Below are positions 41,887 through 55,045 of a DNA stretch of 64,000 bases, in pieces. How positions within the stretch are numbered: the stretch's first letter is position 1; each line of letters begins with the position of its first letter. The translations under genes and the position numbers were made by a program. The DNA comes from Aralia elata. Taxonomy: Eukaryota; Streptophyta; Magnoliopsida; Apiales; Araliaceae. The notes under the pieces were generated by a model, which saw nothing but the letters and a program-made list of their open reading frames with translations, made no database searches and was not told the origin of the DNA. Where the stretch lies: positions 65,892,889-65,956,888 of the forward strand of contig CM068388.1 of NCBI GenBank assembly GCA_034770075.1, in the 5' to 3' direction.

Positions 41887-43866
41887 TGTCGACGCCGGGA
41901 AATGTCGCTTCCGCACTAATTATTACCCTTTCCAAATTTAGCCTTTTTATTAGATGATTTTTTGGAAAAGGTCGGCACAAATGTCGACGGGGTTTTGAAA
42001 GATCGTTTTTATGATGAGCCAATTGACCAGAGTCGCCAGTTGGTATATTTGAAATGGATGTACCAACTCATCCGAGTTTCGTTTTCGTAAATCGCTGGCT
42101 CATATGTGACTCCGAATTAATTGGTCTGCAAACCGAGATTCATAGAGTTCGAGGGCTTGCTTAAGCGAGGGGAAGGTGTTAGGCATCCCCCGACTTCCGT
42201 GAAACACGGTTACCGCAATATCGATGCTTTTCCTATCCTTTAATTCTTAAAATGTGAGTGTGCGTGCGTGTGTGCCTATGTAAATGTTGTGGTGAGTTTG
42301 CGTGAAGAAATCATTTGGATTTTTGTCAAAAGTCGTGTTTTATTTTGAGAATGCTTTAGAATGTCTTTCGGCTTATACGAGAAAGAAAGATTTGATTTTA
42401 ATTGTCAAAAGCTGTGAGATTTTCATTAGGTGTCGTTTTGGCAAAACAATAGTTTTTAAACCTTCATCGAAATAGGAATCGAGACCTATACGTGGCTTTC
42501 GTAAATACAATGACGGGCAATTTCTAGGATCTCTTTAACGCTATGCACTATGCATAATGGTTTAATAAAACGTCATTTATTTTCATAAAACCATTTTTTG
42601 TGATGTTTTGAGCACGATCTTTTAGCCTTCTCGTTTAAGTAAAAATCGACATTCATTAGCACTTCCAATTTTAAGCGTCGTGGTACTAATAACCTAATTT
42701 GATTGATTTTTATGGAAATTTTCATCGTTTAGCTTTGAAATCAATTTTTTGTGTCGTGAATCAAATCAAGCATTAAAATGCGTGGGGGCTATTCATGGGC
42801 ATGTGAGCCATCAAAATAACCCCAACGCCCACAATCGCATATTTCACTATTACGGGGCCTTAAACCCGATTTTTGACTTGATATCGTTTTAAGGCCCGAC
42901 AATTACAATTTACAACAAGGTACATCGCCCATAATACATACATTCAAAAATGTCCATCATCAAATTTGGACCACGGGATCGCGTTCCTAGACTCACATCC
43001 ACAATTTATACACACCCACAAAATGGATATTACAAAAATTAAATAAGCAAAAAAATCACCGAATGGATATCATCGGGCTATTAGGAAGAATTTTGTTCCG
43101 TTGGAACCCTCACTAATAATCCCTAATCCATGTATCCTCAATAATATACAAGAAGAACTACATTTAATATAACCCAAATGACCAAAAGCTTAACAAAAAA
43201 ATATAACGAAAATGCTATAAAAGAGGGCTTTTCACCTTGCAAATGACACCACGATGCGTATAAACTCGTATATTAATTAGAGTAGAGAATGTATATGATA
43301 CAATCTAACAATAGGGGTATAAATTCTCTCTTTTTTTCTCTCTTTTCTCTCTTCTCCCGCTGCTGTCTTGTTGCTGTTCTTCCTCTCCCTTTTTTCTTTC
43401 TTCTCCTGCTGTCTCACCTCTCTCTATGCCAAATGAAGAAATGTGCTGATAAAGGCTGATTAGAGGCAGCCGCAGATTGATCTGCGGCTGGCCTCGGTTC
43501 CTTCGCGCCCGCCGCGCACTTCAGCCCGCCGCGCGCCGCGCACTTCAGTTTTATTTTAATCTTTGGCCGCAGATCAATTCGCGACTGGCTGGGCTGATTT
43601 TCTCAATTTTCGTACCGCAACTCGATGCTCGTGTCGTACTGTTGGTTTTCGCTGAGAGGCTTGTATTTTGTAGTCTGAGAACTGCTGGGAAACGTGCCAT
43701 ATCATTCCGCTTTGATCGTTGTCGTGTCGGCTTTGATCGCACGTCGTTGCGGTGGCTCTAAGTGTTCGTACTTAGGTCCACCTTTCGTTCTCGTAGGCTG
43801 GGTTAATTGACGATTTTGCCCTCCTGTCAGGGTTAGTATACGAAGTGCAAAATTTGGGTGTCTACA
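41887..43866 (-). repeat. Element B 3' LTR (1980 bp)
   Basis: On the minus strand it starts TGTAGACACCCAAATTTTGCAC and ends GGCGTCGACA. By hand count it differs from 55046-57016 at 55-60 positions (about 3%). It contains the palindrome at 43469-43488, a degenerate second one at 43566-43585, the LTR hairpin and the 12-nt primer-site copy at 42028-42039. Confidence 0.92.
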
Positions 43867-44210
43867 ACTGTCCCTCTTTATCATGTTTATGAAATGTTTA
43901 AATGAAATGAACATGATAAAGAAGTACACATCCCATGCATGAATGACAGTGCATAAGAATGACAGTACATACATGATGTAACACATATAGCTTATGGTGC
44001 AACACAAAATGTAAGGCATGCAAACATTCGTAAAGGTGTCAATGCATCATGCAATCGTAAACTTACTGTGAGTATCAATCTCAACAGGAGTCAATCGCCG
44101 ATCGCATCATTGTTGTCAGGTTCCGTCTATGACAGGTCGTTGCGATAATCGTTATCGCAAACGTCGTGCTCCGTCTCGTAATCGTCGTCGTCTTGGCATC
44201 ATCGTTGTCT

Positions 44211-45590
44211 TATAACTGCCGGGTCTTGTATCCGATCGGTCATCTCATAGATGTGGGGTCTGGTTTCCGATGGGTCGTCTCGTCTGTATCGGTTCTCGTC
44301 TCCGATTGATTGACTCGCCTATATCGGTTCTCGTCCCCGGTTAATCATCTCGCCGGCACCGGGTCTCGTCTCCGGTTGGCCGAGTTGTCTACACGGGGTT
44401 TCGTCTCTGGTTGATTGATTCGTCGGCACCGGGTCTCGTCTCCGGTTGGTCGAGTGGTCTGTATTGGTTATCGTCTCCGATTGGTTGACTCGTCTGCACC
44501 GGGTATCGTCTCCGGTTGATTGATTCGTCGGCACCGGGTCTCGTCTCCGGTTGGCCGAGTTGTCTGCATCGGTTATCGTCTCCGATTGGTCAGCTCGTCT
44601 GCACCGGGTATCGTCTCCAGTTGATTGATTCGTCGGCACCGGGTCTCGTCTCCGGTTGGCCGAGTTGTCTGCACCGGGTCTCGTCTCCGGTTGGTTAATT
44701 CATCGTCACCGGGTCTCGTCTCCGGTTGGTCGAGTTGTCTGTATCGGTTATCGTCTCCGATTGGTCGACTCGTCTGCACCGGGTATCGTCTCCGGTTGAT
44801 TGATTCGTCGGCACCGAGTCTCGTCTCTGGTTGGCCGAGTTGTCTACATCGGTTATCATCTCCGATTGGTTGATTCGTCGTCACCGGGTCTCATCTCCGG
44901 TTGGTCGAGTTGTCTGTATCAGTTATCGTCTCCGATTGGTCGACTCGTCTGCACCGGGTATCGTCTCCGGTTGATTTATTCGTCGGCACCGGGTCTCGTC
45001 TCCGGTTGGCCGAGTTGTCTGCATCGGTTATCGTCTCCGATTGGTCGACTCGTCTGCACCGGTTATCGTCTCCGGTTGATTGATTCGTCGGTACCGGGTC
45101 TCGTCTCCGGTTGGCCGAGTTGTCTGCACCGGATCTCGTCTCCGGTTGGTTGATTCGTCGTCACCGGGTCTCGTCTCCGGTTGGTCGAGTTGTCTGTATC
45201 GGTTATCGTCTCCGATTGGTCGACTCGTTTACACCGGGTATCGTCTCCGGTTGATTGGTTCGTCGGCACCGGGTCTCGTCTCCAGTTGGCCTAGTTGTCT
45301 GTATCGGTTATCGTCTTCGATTGGTCAAATCGTCTGCACCCGGTCTCGTCTCCGGTTGGTCGAGTGGTTTGTATCGGTTATCGTCTCCGATTAGTCGACT
45401 CATCTGCACCAGGTCTCGTTTTCGGTTGATCGTCTCGTCGGCACCGAGTCTCGTCTCCGGTTGATCGATTCGTCTGTATCGGTTCTCGTCTTCGATTAGT
45501 CGACTCGTCTGCATCGGGTCTCGTTTCCGGTTGATCGTCTCGTCGGCACCGGGTCTCGTCTCCGGTTGATCGTTTTGTAAATCACGTCGT
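44211..45590 (-). repeat. 35-bp tandem array of element B
   Basis: About 39 units of 35 bp, plus-strand form CCGGGT(C/A)TCGTCTCCGGTTG followed by a variable half. CGTCGGCACC recurs at 44421, 44526, 44631 and 44806, all multiples of 35. The core CCGG(T)TATCGTC.CCGGT matches the reverse complement of the element A array. Open frames on both strands through this array are artefacts. Confidence 0.93.
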
Positions 45591-45785
45591 TTCCATCGGG
45601 TCCTGCCCCGATGATCGATTCGTCGTATTCCGCGCCCGATTGGTCGAAATCTCGTATTTTGTTCTCATAAGTCAAATACATTTTAAAATTGATTGATTTC
45701 TCTATTATTAACTGTATGATGCATGCTTTTTATTCATGGATAGAGAATGACCCCTGCACAGTCTTTTTGATACTATTTTTCACCG

Positions 45786-47431
45786 ATGTCGTCACCAGAC
45801 GCCGTGGCACGTTTGGATCTCGGTCCTCCCACATGGTTGGTTGACAGGCTTTTCCGCTGGTTGGACAGTTTGTCGCCGGGCGAAAAGGTTATCGCAGATG
45901 GTCTTCTGGGACATTCCTAGTCCTTATTATCCTTTCAGGTGCCGGCGGGCTTTGTGGAGGGTATTCTGAGCTATTGGGCCCCTGCCCGTCAGGTGTTCAG
46001 ATTAAGGACAATGGAGCTGACCCCTACTCTCGAGGAGTATACTCGCTTTACCGGCTTGTCTTTGGATGGTCCGTGTGCCCGGGTCACAGCTGGTTCCATG
46101 CGCCGTCAGTTCTTGACTTTTACTGGTTTACGGAGGACAGTCATGTTATCGGTGACTACGTCAGACCATCTAGTTCCCCTTCATTTCTTGATTGACCGAT
46201 TCGGCTCACCCGATAGTTTTCATCTATTCTCTGGTGATTTCTCCGTATCTGAGGCGCGTTGGGGCGCTTTGAGAGTAGATGTTTTGATGGCTTGTGTTAT
46301 CTCAGTTTTGTATCTGCCAGTCGGACCCGATCTGTTGAACATGCGAGTTATTGCGGCCACTAGAGCCCTTCAGGAGGATTATACCATCATTCCCATGATA
46401 CTAGCAGACACCTACATGTCATCCTCGTATTGTCAGTCTTTCTGAGGCAGAGTATTCAGAGGGAGCTCTGTTTTGTTGTATGTGTGGTTTATGAGCCATC
46501 TTAGCCCTATCGGTCATTTCCATCGCCATGGGTTTTGCTTCAGCCACGACATAGCCATGCAATTTTTGTTCCATCCCGTGAGCTGTACTGATGCGGCTTC
46601 CTGGACAGAATTCTTATCGGCTATTGAGGAGCCTTTTCATCTCTTGATCTATTCAGGTTATTGCTCCTTCATGAGCTTCTCGACTTATGTGCCCACCTTG
46701 GATTTCATCCCTATTTCTGGCTTGAGGGGCGTGACGACTTATCATCCCTTGGCGGTTATGTGGCAGTTTGATCAGATACAGGATTTTCACCCTTTCACGG
46801 GCGCAGCCGACTACCGATTCCTCATATCACCCCAGACAGAGAGAGATCTACTGCGGGTATATGATCTTTGGTCTCACAGGATCTTTGCCGAGTATAGTGA
46901 GAGTTGCCCCATTCAGACATCTGCTTATGTGCAATGGTTGCACGGAGACTCGGATATGGTTGGTTTGAGTCAGACTGGAGTATTTGATGACTCTCGAGTG
47001 ATTTTCACAGATGATACCACTCAGAGGTATTTATTCCTCCTGAGTCTACAGAGACGATGTCCAGATATGATTTTGAAGGCTTCTCCACTCCCGCCCATAT
47101 TCCTTATTCCATCTCAGCTGATTCTGCCCCTAGTCGGGTTACTGAGGATAGCCGGATCCGACTGGCCTTGGTTACTACTGAGGCTGAGAGGGACGCTGCT
47201 CTTGTCGAGAGAGATACTGCTATTCTGGCCAGAGATGCTGCCCTCACTGATAGAGACGCCATTGTATTGCAGACTAGGGCAGTTAGGGATGCTCATTCTG
47301 AGACTGTTGGCCGAGCCACTGCTTTATTGGATCGCATCGATATGATGGGGCAGCAGATTGCAGGGGATGCCGATGCTTTAGATCTATCCACCACCTTATC
47401 CATCTTGCTTCAGTTAGTTTCAGATTTGTAG
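45786..47431 (+). pseudogene. Antisense gene of element B (homologue of gene 1 in A)
   Basis: Aligns over its full length with the protein at 19786-21351, by eye around 75% identical, including LTPTLEEYxRFTGL, GSMRRQFLTFTGL and the C-terminal ERDAAL/ARDAAL coiled coil with TALLDRIDMMGQQIAGDADA. Two in-frame stops, TAG near 45919 (from TGG) and TGA near 46443 (from CGA), and a frameshift near 47020-47040 make it non-functional. It is about 30 residues longer than A before the coiled coil. The splice acceptor seen before the A start is changed here (TTTTTCACCG|ATG). It runs antisense to the element, as in A. Confidence 0.88.
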
Positions 47432-47860
47432 ATCATTTTATTTCCTGCATAGACTATGTCAGTTTCATCGGTTATCGAAAGAGAAATCTTGTAACAAAAT
47501 GACTTATATATATAGACATGCATTTAAATTTAGTCATTTTCCCTTTTTGTCGTATCGTTGTCTTTCATTGGATCCTCATTTTATCCAGTTAACCACGATT
47601 TTGATATTTCGCCTTCTTTCTCTTCTCAAGTCTTGATGGAGATTTGACAGATATTACCGCACCCCTGTTGATTTCATCGGACTGAGTCTTAGATTTTGGC
47701 TAACTGTTTGGTTGGGTTGGGGTTATGTCATTGAAGCTGATTAGGTGGCTGGTTTCGGGAAGGTTTCGAGGGTATAGGAAGGTTTTCTGGCTGTTGGGAA
47801 TCTGTCTTGGTTAGAGAAAGTATTATTTTATAAAGAAATGGACCGTGCCCTGATGGCTGC

Positions 47861-47900
47861 CTACGTACTCCCACAAGTCGGGAAATCAGGTCCTACGTAG
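47861..47900 (-). other. Conserved 40-nt hairpin after pol (element B)
   Basis: Minus-strand copy of the hairpin at 19308-19347: outer stem CTACGTA/TACGTAG identical, inner stem TTCCCG/TGGGAG with the same ACTTG loop. It follows the pol remnant stop at about 47946. Confidence 0.7.
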
Positions 47901-47945
47901 TTCGCTGTTCCAAGAAAGAGGAGAAAATGATGATGATTTTTTTTT

Positions 47946-48941
47946 TCAAGCGTAGAACCGCTTCACCGAGTCAGAATTGATGGGCTGTGGAAACACCTCT
48001 CCGTCCATCTCTTGCAATATGAGGGCTCCTCCGGACAGCACTTTCTTAATCACAAAAGGTCCTTCCCAGTTCGGGACAAACTTCCCTTTGGCTTCGTTTT
48101 GACAAGGCATGACTCTCTTTAGCACTAGGTCATTTTCCTTGAATTTCTGAGGTCTTATCTTTTTGTCGTACGATCGAGAGATTCTTTGCTGATATAATTG
48201 ACCGTGCAAAACATCAGCCACCCTCCTTTCATCAATTAGGGCCAATTGGCCGTACCAACTTTGCATCCAATCCTCCTCGCTTATCTGAGCATCAATCAAG
48301 ATTCTGAGGGACGCCATCTCAACCTTAACTGGCAAAACAGCCTCCATTCTGTAGACCAAAGCGTAAGGGGTTGCCCCTGTAGAAGTACGCACCGACGTTC
48401 TGTATGCTAGCAGGGTGAGAGGTAGCAGATCCGGCCATCCCCGATGATTGGCAGACATTCTCGCCATTATCTTCTTGATATTCTTATTTGCAGCCTCCAC
48501 TGCCCCATTCATCTTAGGACGGTAAATGACAGAATTGAGGTGTTTCTGCTTGACAGGCTTGAAACCCTCCTTGATGGGCAACCGGTGTACCACAATGTCG
48601 GTGGACAATCCGATCATGTCCTCATGAGACCAGGCAAAAACATCCTCATACTGGCTTAGCAACTCGGTTATTTCTGTTTTCTGGCTAGGGGTCAGGTCTG
48701 TCCCTATCTTGAGCTCTTTGGGTTTGTCAAGGGTTCCGATATTTATGGTGATGGTTTGGTCTAAGTTGGGTTTGGGTTTGTCTTCGACCCATCCTTTGAT
48801 CTCGTCAGGTGTGTCGTCATTATCTGTCTCATCCTGCTCAATGCCCATTAAATCGAAATCCAGCTCAATATCAAAATCATAGTCGTCTTTCAAATTTGAA
48901 ACATCGTTTGTTAGGCAAGCAATACTCAAATCGGTACACAT
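47946..48941 (-). pseudogene. Pol remnant of element B
   Basis: 331 codons. The first ~133 match the pol N-terminus of A up to the KEGF.PVKQK motif, and then the frame jumps to the HLNSVIYRPK region of integrase and runs to the end. Compared with A, 2481 bp (827 codons, A positions 16198-18678) are missing without a frame change. Lost: reverse transcriptase, both RNase H domains and the first two integrase catalytic Asp. The intron acceptor before it has changed from TCAG to TCAT. Confidence 0.88.
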
Positions 48942-49108
48942 GACATGAAACCAAAATATTTGTCATATATATAAGTCCTTTTCCCGCAATGATCATCTTT
49001 AAAATAACATGACAAAATAACATAACCATGCAAAATTCAAAATAAAGAACAAAAACTGGTATCTATTCATCCCTCACCATCCTGGGTATACCACCCTGAC
49101 GCCATATT

Positions 49109-50672
49109 TTACCCTCGTTTGGATATTACTGGCTTCATCGTCCAGTTGTTGGTGGTCAGATCGGCCGAAATGCGACAGATGAAAGGCGGCTTCACTCCCT
49201 GATCACTTGTTATGCCAATCATCTCATCAATTCTCTTTATATAATTCAGCCTTGGTGGTCCTCCGGTTTCGCTGGCTTCTACCACATTGACCCCTTCCCC
49301 ATCATGCTTAGGCAGGGGATTGACTTTAACATTTGGTGACTCTGGCTGTTCCACCACGATCTCCCCACTATCGATCATGTTCTGAATCTTGTGCTTCAGC
49401 GCCCAACATTCCTGAGTATCATGACCAGGGAAACCCGAATGGTACGCACACTTCTTACTCGGGTCAAATCCTCTCCCTTTCGAGTCAATTGGGGGTGCCA
49501 AATCGACTATCCTTCTCTGTGCTATTAATACTGCCAAAATTTGTTCAAGAGGACCCCCAAGCGGGGTGAATACCCGATCCCTTGTGGTCTCAAACCTTCT
49601 TCGTCCATCCGTCCTTTGATTATCGAAATTAGGTTGTCGGGGTGACATAATTCTCTGTATTTGCACTGGAGGGCTATTCTCCACCTTCCTAGATGATCCC
49701 TGCAGAATGAGGGACACATCTTCCTCCCTTCTCTTTTGGGTCCTGTGGGAAGCACTGCCATAGTTTCCACTCTGGATTTGCTCCACAACTGCTTCTAAAG
49801 TTGTGAAGTCCCGGATCTTGCCAGACTTTAACCCCATGTCAACCATTTCTCCATGCTTTATCATTTCAGCAAAAGGTCTTCCAATCCCCGCTATCACTCG
49901 CTCATAATAGGGCGCCTCCTGAATATCCACAAAGGTCATTACCATTTCTGCCTCGCTCATTGGGGGATTTACCTGTGCAGCTATACCCCTCCACCGCTGT
50001 GCATAGTCCCTAAAAGATTCTTTCGGTTGCTTCTTGACCTTTGTCATCTGATATCTGTCAGGGGCCATCTGTGCTTGGAAGTTGTATTGTGTTAAGAAAG
50101 TATGGGCCAATTCCTCCCAGTTGTGGATCCGAGCATTATCAAGGCGGGCATACCAAGTTCTTGCTTCTCTCGTTAGGCTCTTTTGGAATAACTACATCCT
50201 CAGTCCTTCGTCCTCTGCATAAGACCCAAGCTCCCCAATGTATATCTTCAGGTGTGTATAGGAGTCTCCCTTCCCATCGTATTTCTCAAATTAAGGGATC
50301 TTGAACTTCTCCGGATACTTGGTTCCTGGAAAGACACACAGATCTGAATTATTCACCCTGCCCAGGGAACCTATGCCTTTCAGAGACTGGATAGTCTCCT
50401 CCATCTGCTTCATTTTCTTTCGAAGGCCATCAGTGTCTCCCTCCTCTGGGATAGTGATCACTGTCCTATTAGGTGCGGGAATGGCTTTGGGAATGAGTGG
50501 CTCGCCCTTAGGTTGGGGTGGATCATCTTTAGGTGGATCCTTGCTTGGCGGATCCTGTCTAGGTAGCAACTGCTCTTTTAGCATCGTGGCCATTTCCAAC
50601 ATCTGTTTCTTAAAATCATCAAATTCCTCCCGAGATATGGAACCATGATTAGTAGGTGGAAGATCAGCCATT
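49109..50672 (-). pseudogene. Damaged gag of element B, protease deleted
   Basis: ATG 50672 matches the A gag start. The capsid-like region is present but carries two nonsense changes, TAA near 50292 (Glu in A) and TAG near 50194 (Gln in A). The CAYHS cysteine-histidine motif is kept. Then the frame jumps to the last ~22 residues of the A gag-pro ORF: a net 1560 bp (520 codons, about A 13992-15551, a GTG at both sides) is lost, removing protease and G-patch. It ends at the same GGG-TAA overlap with the intron donor. Confidence 0.88.
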
Positions 50673-51150
50673 TCAGATGTAGAGTCCTGGGCCCTCTTAG
50701 ATTGCAAACGTGTTTGAGGAGCAATCCTACTGAAAAAAATGGTTTGGAGTTTAATCTTTGGGAAATGAAAGATGTGGATGCATGCTAAAGCTGTAACTTT
50801 TGTATTTTTGGGTTTTTTAATCTTTCCCTGCAAAACAAAATGTTAGCAGTCCCTTATTGCAATATTAATTAATAGACACGAATTATTATGCTTTCCCAGC
50901 TATTCCCTGCAAAACATAGAGGTCAGTACTTTCTTTTGACAACAGGGAAGGTATATGTAAAAATATTGAATAGGACTATGACACTTATACGCGTAAACGT
51001 AAAAGGGCATGAAGGGACTTTCCTTGCGTTGGGTTAATTTGAGGCTGACCTATCCTAAGGTTACTCTCGCGGCTTTTCGGCATGAAGATCCCCAAATCTT
51101 CGCAATCTACTCGTCTGAGTCCTTTCGATTGGAGCGGATCTGGGTGGTGC
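50673..51150 (-). other. Leader of element B, gag-proximal part
   Basis: Matches the A leader (about 11985-12463). It is interrupted at 51150/54723 by S2. No coding region assigned. Confidence 0.7.
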
Positions 51151-54100
51151 TGTGACACCCCCAAATCCGGGTTTCCTAACCTCGAATTCGGTGTTCATGA
51201 TTCTCAACAACAAACATACTTTCTAACTAAATGCGGAATAATAAACATACATTGTTTATCGAATAGAAATAAAGTCCTACAATTCTGGTCCCAAGGTTCT
51301 TTAACCTTAACTTAAAACATACCCTTAATACAATAAGAGTTCACATAACCAAATAACATTTTAAGATAAACTGCTACATAATCCCTATCAGGCAACTATT
51401 CTTGCACCTTCCCTTTTTCTTTGTCCCCTTTAGACGTCTCTGCCTTAGCTGAAATAAAGATCATGATATAGCAAGGGTAAGCAACTAGTTTGCTTAGCAA
51501 GTTTATACACAAGGGAGATATATCATGATTAGAAGGAAGTTTCGCTTTCAATGTTCAACAACAGTATAAGAGTGTGAAGAAACATGAATTAATAATCAAC
51601 AGTTGAATATTCGAATACTTGAATGACAGTTACTGAGTGGTTGAAAATAACCATAGACATTTGCCAAGGTTCTCAGCATTTAAACCGGACCTCTTAAAAA
51701 GTTTTGGTAATCAAGGGGATCAGCCTTTCATACCCCGTGATTTATGCATAAACACTTAATAACCAGCATTGATATCATGCCTTAATCAAATTTATCCTTT
51801 TCTCAGCCAAGAGTTCTTACCATAACGATTTAATAAGAACAGCTTTTAAAATACATTTGATTTCATAAATTTAGACATGCTTGATCTAGCTGATACAAAT
51901 AGCATAGATCTATCTCATAAACAGTTCAGGCTTGAAAGAACTTTAACTAAATTCACAATTCAATAATAATAGAATAGGAATTCAATTGCGCAAGGTGCGA
52001 ATCTCAATAATCAGTATAGATGTGAATAATCAACAATAATTATTCACTAACATGCTTCAAAAATAATAACTCGAGTTTGAGTTAGGGAACTTGCCTGTCT
52101 GCTCAGCTACAAATAATTCTAGCTTTAACTAATTGGCCTTGAAGAACCTAACATTGATAATGTTGAGCTATCAATTAGTACTGCGTAGTTGTATATCGAT
52201 ACGCTTACTTATGCTATTTATTTAACAATTAAGCAAATCACATAGCACACATAAGTTAATAAACTATCATAAATCCTATAAGACACTTTAATGGATCTCT
52301 AGGTTGATGGTTTAATTAATTAACCATGTTTCTCTTAAGTGATAATCACTTATTAACCTCTAAGCAATTTATTATAATTGTTAAATTAATTAACATTACT
52401 CTTTCTTAAGTAATATTCATTTATTAAAACCCTTAAACAATTTATTATGATTGCTTAATTAATGAGTTATTTAAACTCTCTCTATTTTATTAACTCTATC
52501 TTTATTTAATTACTATTAAATAGTAAATTAATTAATTATCTTTAGTTATTATTAGTAATTAATAACTAATTATGTTCACTTATTATTCAATTATTAATTA
52601 AATAATAATCAAATTATAAATTTTAATTATCTTTAATTATTATTTAAGATTAAATAATAATTAATTAGGTTTGTTTATTATTTAAATTTAATCAATTAAT
52701 AAATAATTGATTAGTGCGTAACAATTATCTTTAGTTATTATTTAATAATAAATAATAGCTAATTAGATTTATTTATTATTTAAAGTTAATTAAATAATAA
52801 ATAATTAATTAGTAAATATGAATTATCTTTAGTTATTATTTAATAATAAATAATAACTAATTAGATTTATTTATTATTTAAGGTTAATCAAGTAATAAAT
52901 AATTACTTAGTGAATAAGAATTATCTTTAGTTATTATTATTTTGATAATAAATAATAACTAATTAGGTTTCTTTATTAAATAATAAATAATTAATTAGTG
53001 AGTAATAATTATCTTTAGTTATTATTTAATAATAAATAATAACTAATTAGGTTTATTTATTATTTAAGGTTAATCAAATAATATTTATAATTCTTAATTA
53101 TCCTTAATCATTATTTAATAATAATTAAACAATAATTAATTAATGCTACTTAAATAATAGTTAAATGATTAAATATACTTAAACAATATTTAATTAGTTT
53201 AATCATCCATTGACATGTATTAGAATTTATTAACAAAGATTTTTAATGACTTAAATGGATTTAAGACTTTGCTATTTTCGGATTTGTTTCCAGCTTTGGG
53301 GTCCTTAGGCAAAGCTTGAATATCTTGAGTTCTACAACTCCGTTTGACGTCTAGTTGGTCTTGTTAGCTTCGTATCTTCTTAAACTACAATATCCCATCA
53401 TCAAAGAGCAAATTTGGATCTGTTTTGATTATCGAAACGGGCCAGGAACCGGACTGCATTGCACAGTCCTAAAGCAGTGGGGTGTTTTAGTAATAAATTC
53501 ATATCTCACTCATCTTAACTCTGTTTTTTGTCGTTCCACTTGGAGAATCTCCGTATCTTATAGCTCTATCACCCAGAGTTCACGGATCATGCACCCAACT
53601 TACGGAACGTGAACAGTAATTCCGGGAGTGGGCTGATTCGTTTTAGGTACGCATACACACATGTTTTAGCACATCAAAAATACTAAAACACTTACTAAAC
53701 GTCTTAAGCTACAACATGACATCAATGAAAGCACACTAGACCATAATATCTTATTTCTTAGATTTAAAACCATACTTGTTAAGTGTGCTCTTAAAATAAT
53801 ATAGATTTGACAAGATAAAAATCTAGATCCACAAATACTCCATCTCTACTACCAACATAAACCAACAACCTAAAAATTTCCAACAAAATAAGTGTCTAAT
53901 AATAATAATAGTTAAATATATAATAATAACAACAAGAAAACTAGGGTTTGAAGGAAATGAGATCCATACCTAGATTTATTGGCTATCCCCCTCCTCTTTC
54001 CAAAATAGGTTGTGAATGGGGATGACCTAAACAATCAAGACCTTCTTCTTTCTCCCACAAGATTTGTTCTTGCTTTTTCTTCAAACTCTCTCTATAACAC

Positions 54101-54722
54101 TCTCTCTACACTTGGTGAATAATAATGAACCAACCCCTACCATCATTGGTGAGGGGTCCTATTTATAGGAAAGTAGAGACCATGGGCAAAATAGTCATTA
54201 ACCATGACTAGGCAAGGGCAATTTGGTCAATTCATCAATAATAGGAAGCTTCCTAGCAACTTTCTCAAGGGTATTTTAGACATTACCCAACTTCTTTTAA
54301 GGTTAAAATAGTCTTTTCGCAAAATCTTAATTATTCATGAGTTATTACTCATTCTTCATTGGTTATTAGACATTGGTTATTATCTTGTCATAATTACATT
54401 GTTTAAACACAATGGTTATTATCCCGCCATAATTACATTGGTTATTAACCACTTGGATATACAATGGTTATTGCCCCTTCATAATTACCTTGGTTATTAA
54501 CCACTCTTGGCCATTTTAGTCATTACACACCAATTCCTACACTTGACTCACATATGGTTATTTCTTAGCCATAGTTATATCATACCTGCCAACACAAGTA
54601 TAGACATAGCTTATACATCTCCCACCAATTAACCCAAGTTGGTTTAAATAGAACACAACGTTAACTCATTAAATTAAATTAGATTTAATTAATAAGGATG
54701 TTCAAAATTCACGGGCATTACA
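51151..54722 (-). mobile_element. Solo LTR S2 (3572 bp), Tekay-related
   Basis: Flanked by target duplication GGTGC (51146-51150 and 54723-54727). On the minus strand it starts TGTAATGCCCGTGAATTTTG and ends GGATTTGGGGGTGTCACA, closely resembling the ends of S1. No gag-pol remains. A short frame at 53355-53612 shows no domain. Confidence 0.88.
52530..53110. repeat. AT-rich tandem repeats in S2
   Basis: Units of about 90-100 bp with AATTATCTTTAGTTATTATT followed by TAATAATAAATAATAACTAATTAG recur at about 52535, 52725, 52815, 52918 and 53005. Confidence 0.75.
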
Positions 54723-55045
54723 GGTGCGTTTCCTGAGCCATCTCCGGGGAGCAGCCCCTTCGAGTCCAGTAATAAGCAACCGGCAGGTCTGCCTCAGGAG
54801 GAGGTACACTCTCAACATATATTCACATTCATCGTCCTCACCGTATGCAAATGATTACTTTAAAGTAAAGCAATTCCATTCAATCATTCATTCATTGGGC
54901 AAACACACACATTCACATAACAATAAGTAAAACAGGTCAAAAATATCGCACGTACATACACATTCATAAATTTTTTAAAGGATAGGACAGCATCAAGATT
55001 TGAACGCGGCTTAAGCCCTCTAATGTCCCCAGCAGAGTCGCCAGC
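54723..55045 (-). other. Leader of element B with primer-binding site
   Basis: The primer-binding site TGGCGACTCTGCTGGGGA (minus strand, about 55025-55042) is identical to that of A and adjoins the LTR. The rest matches the A leader 11687-11985. A short frame here is not a gene. Confidence 0.8.

Noticed and set aside
44319..45514. Long open frames on both strands with Arg-rich or Ser-rich repeated peptides
   Set aside because: They follow the 35-bp array; 35 is not a multiple of three and many frames are open by repetition alone. No start context or domain.
53355..53612. Small ORF inside S2
   Set aside because: No domain, lies in a solo LTR.
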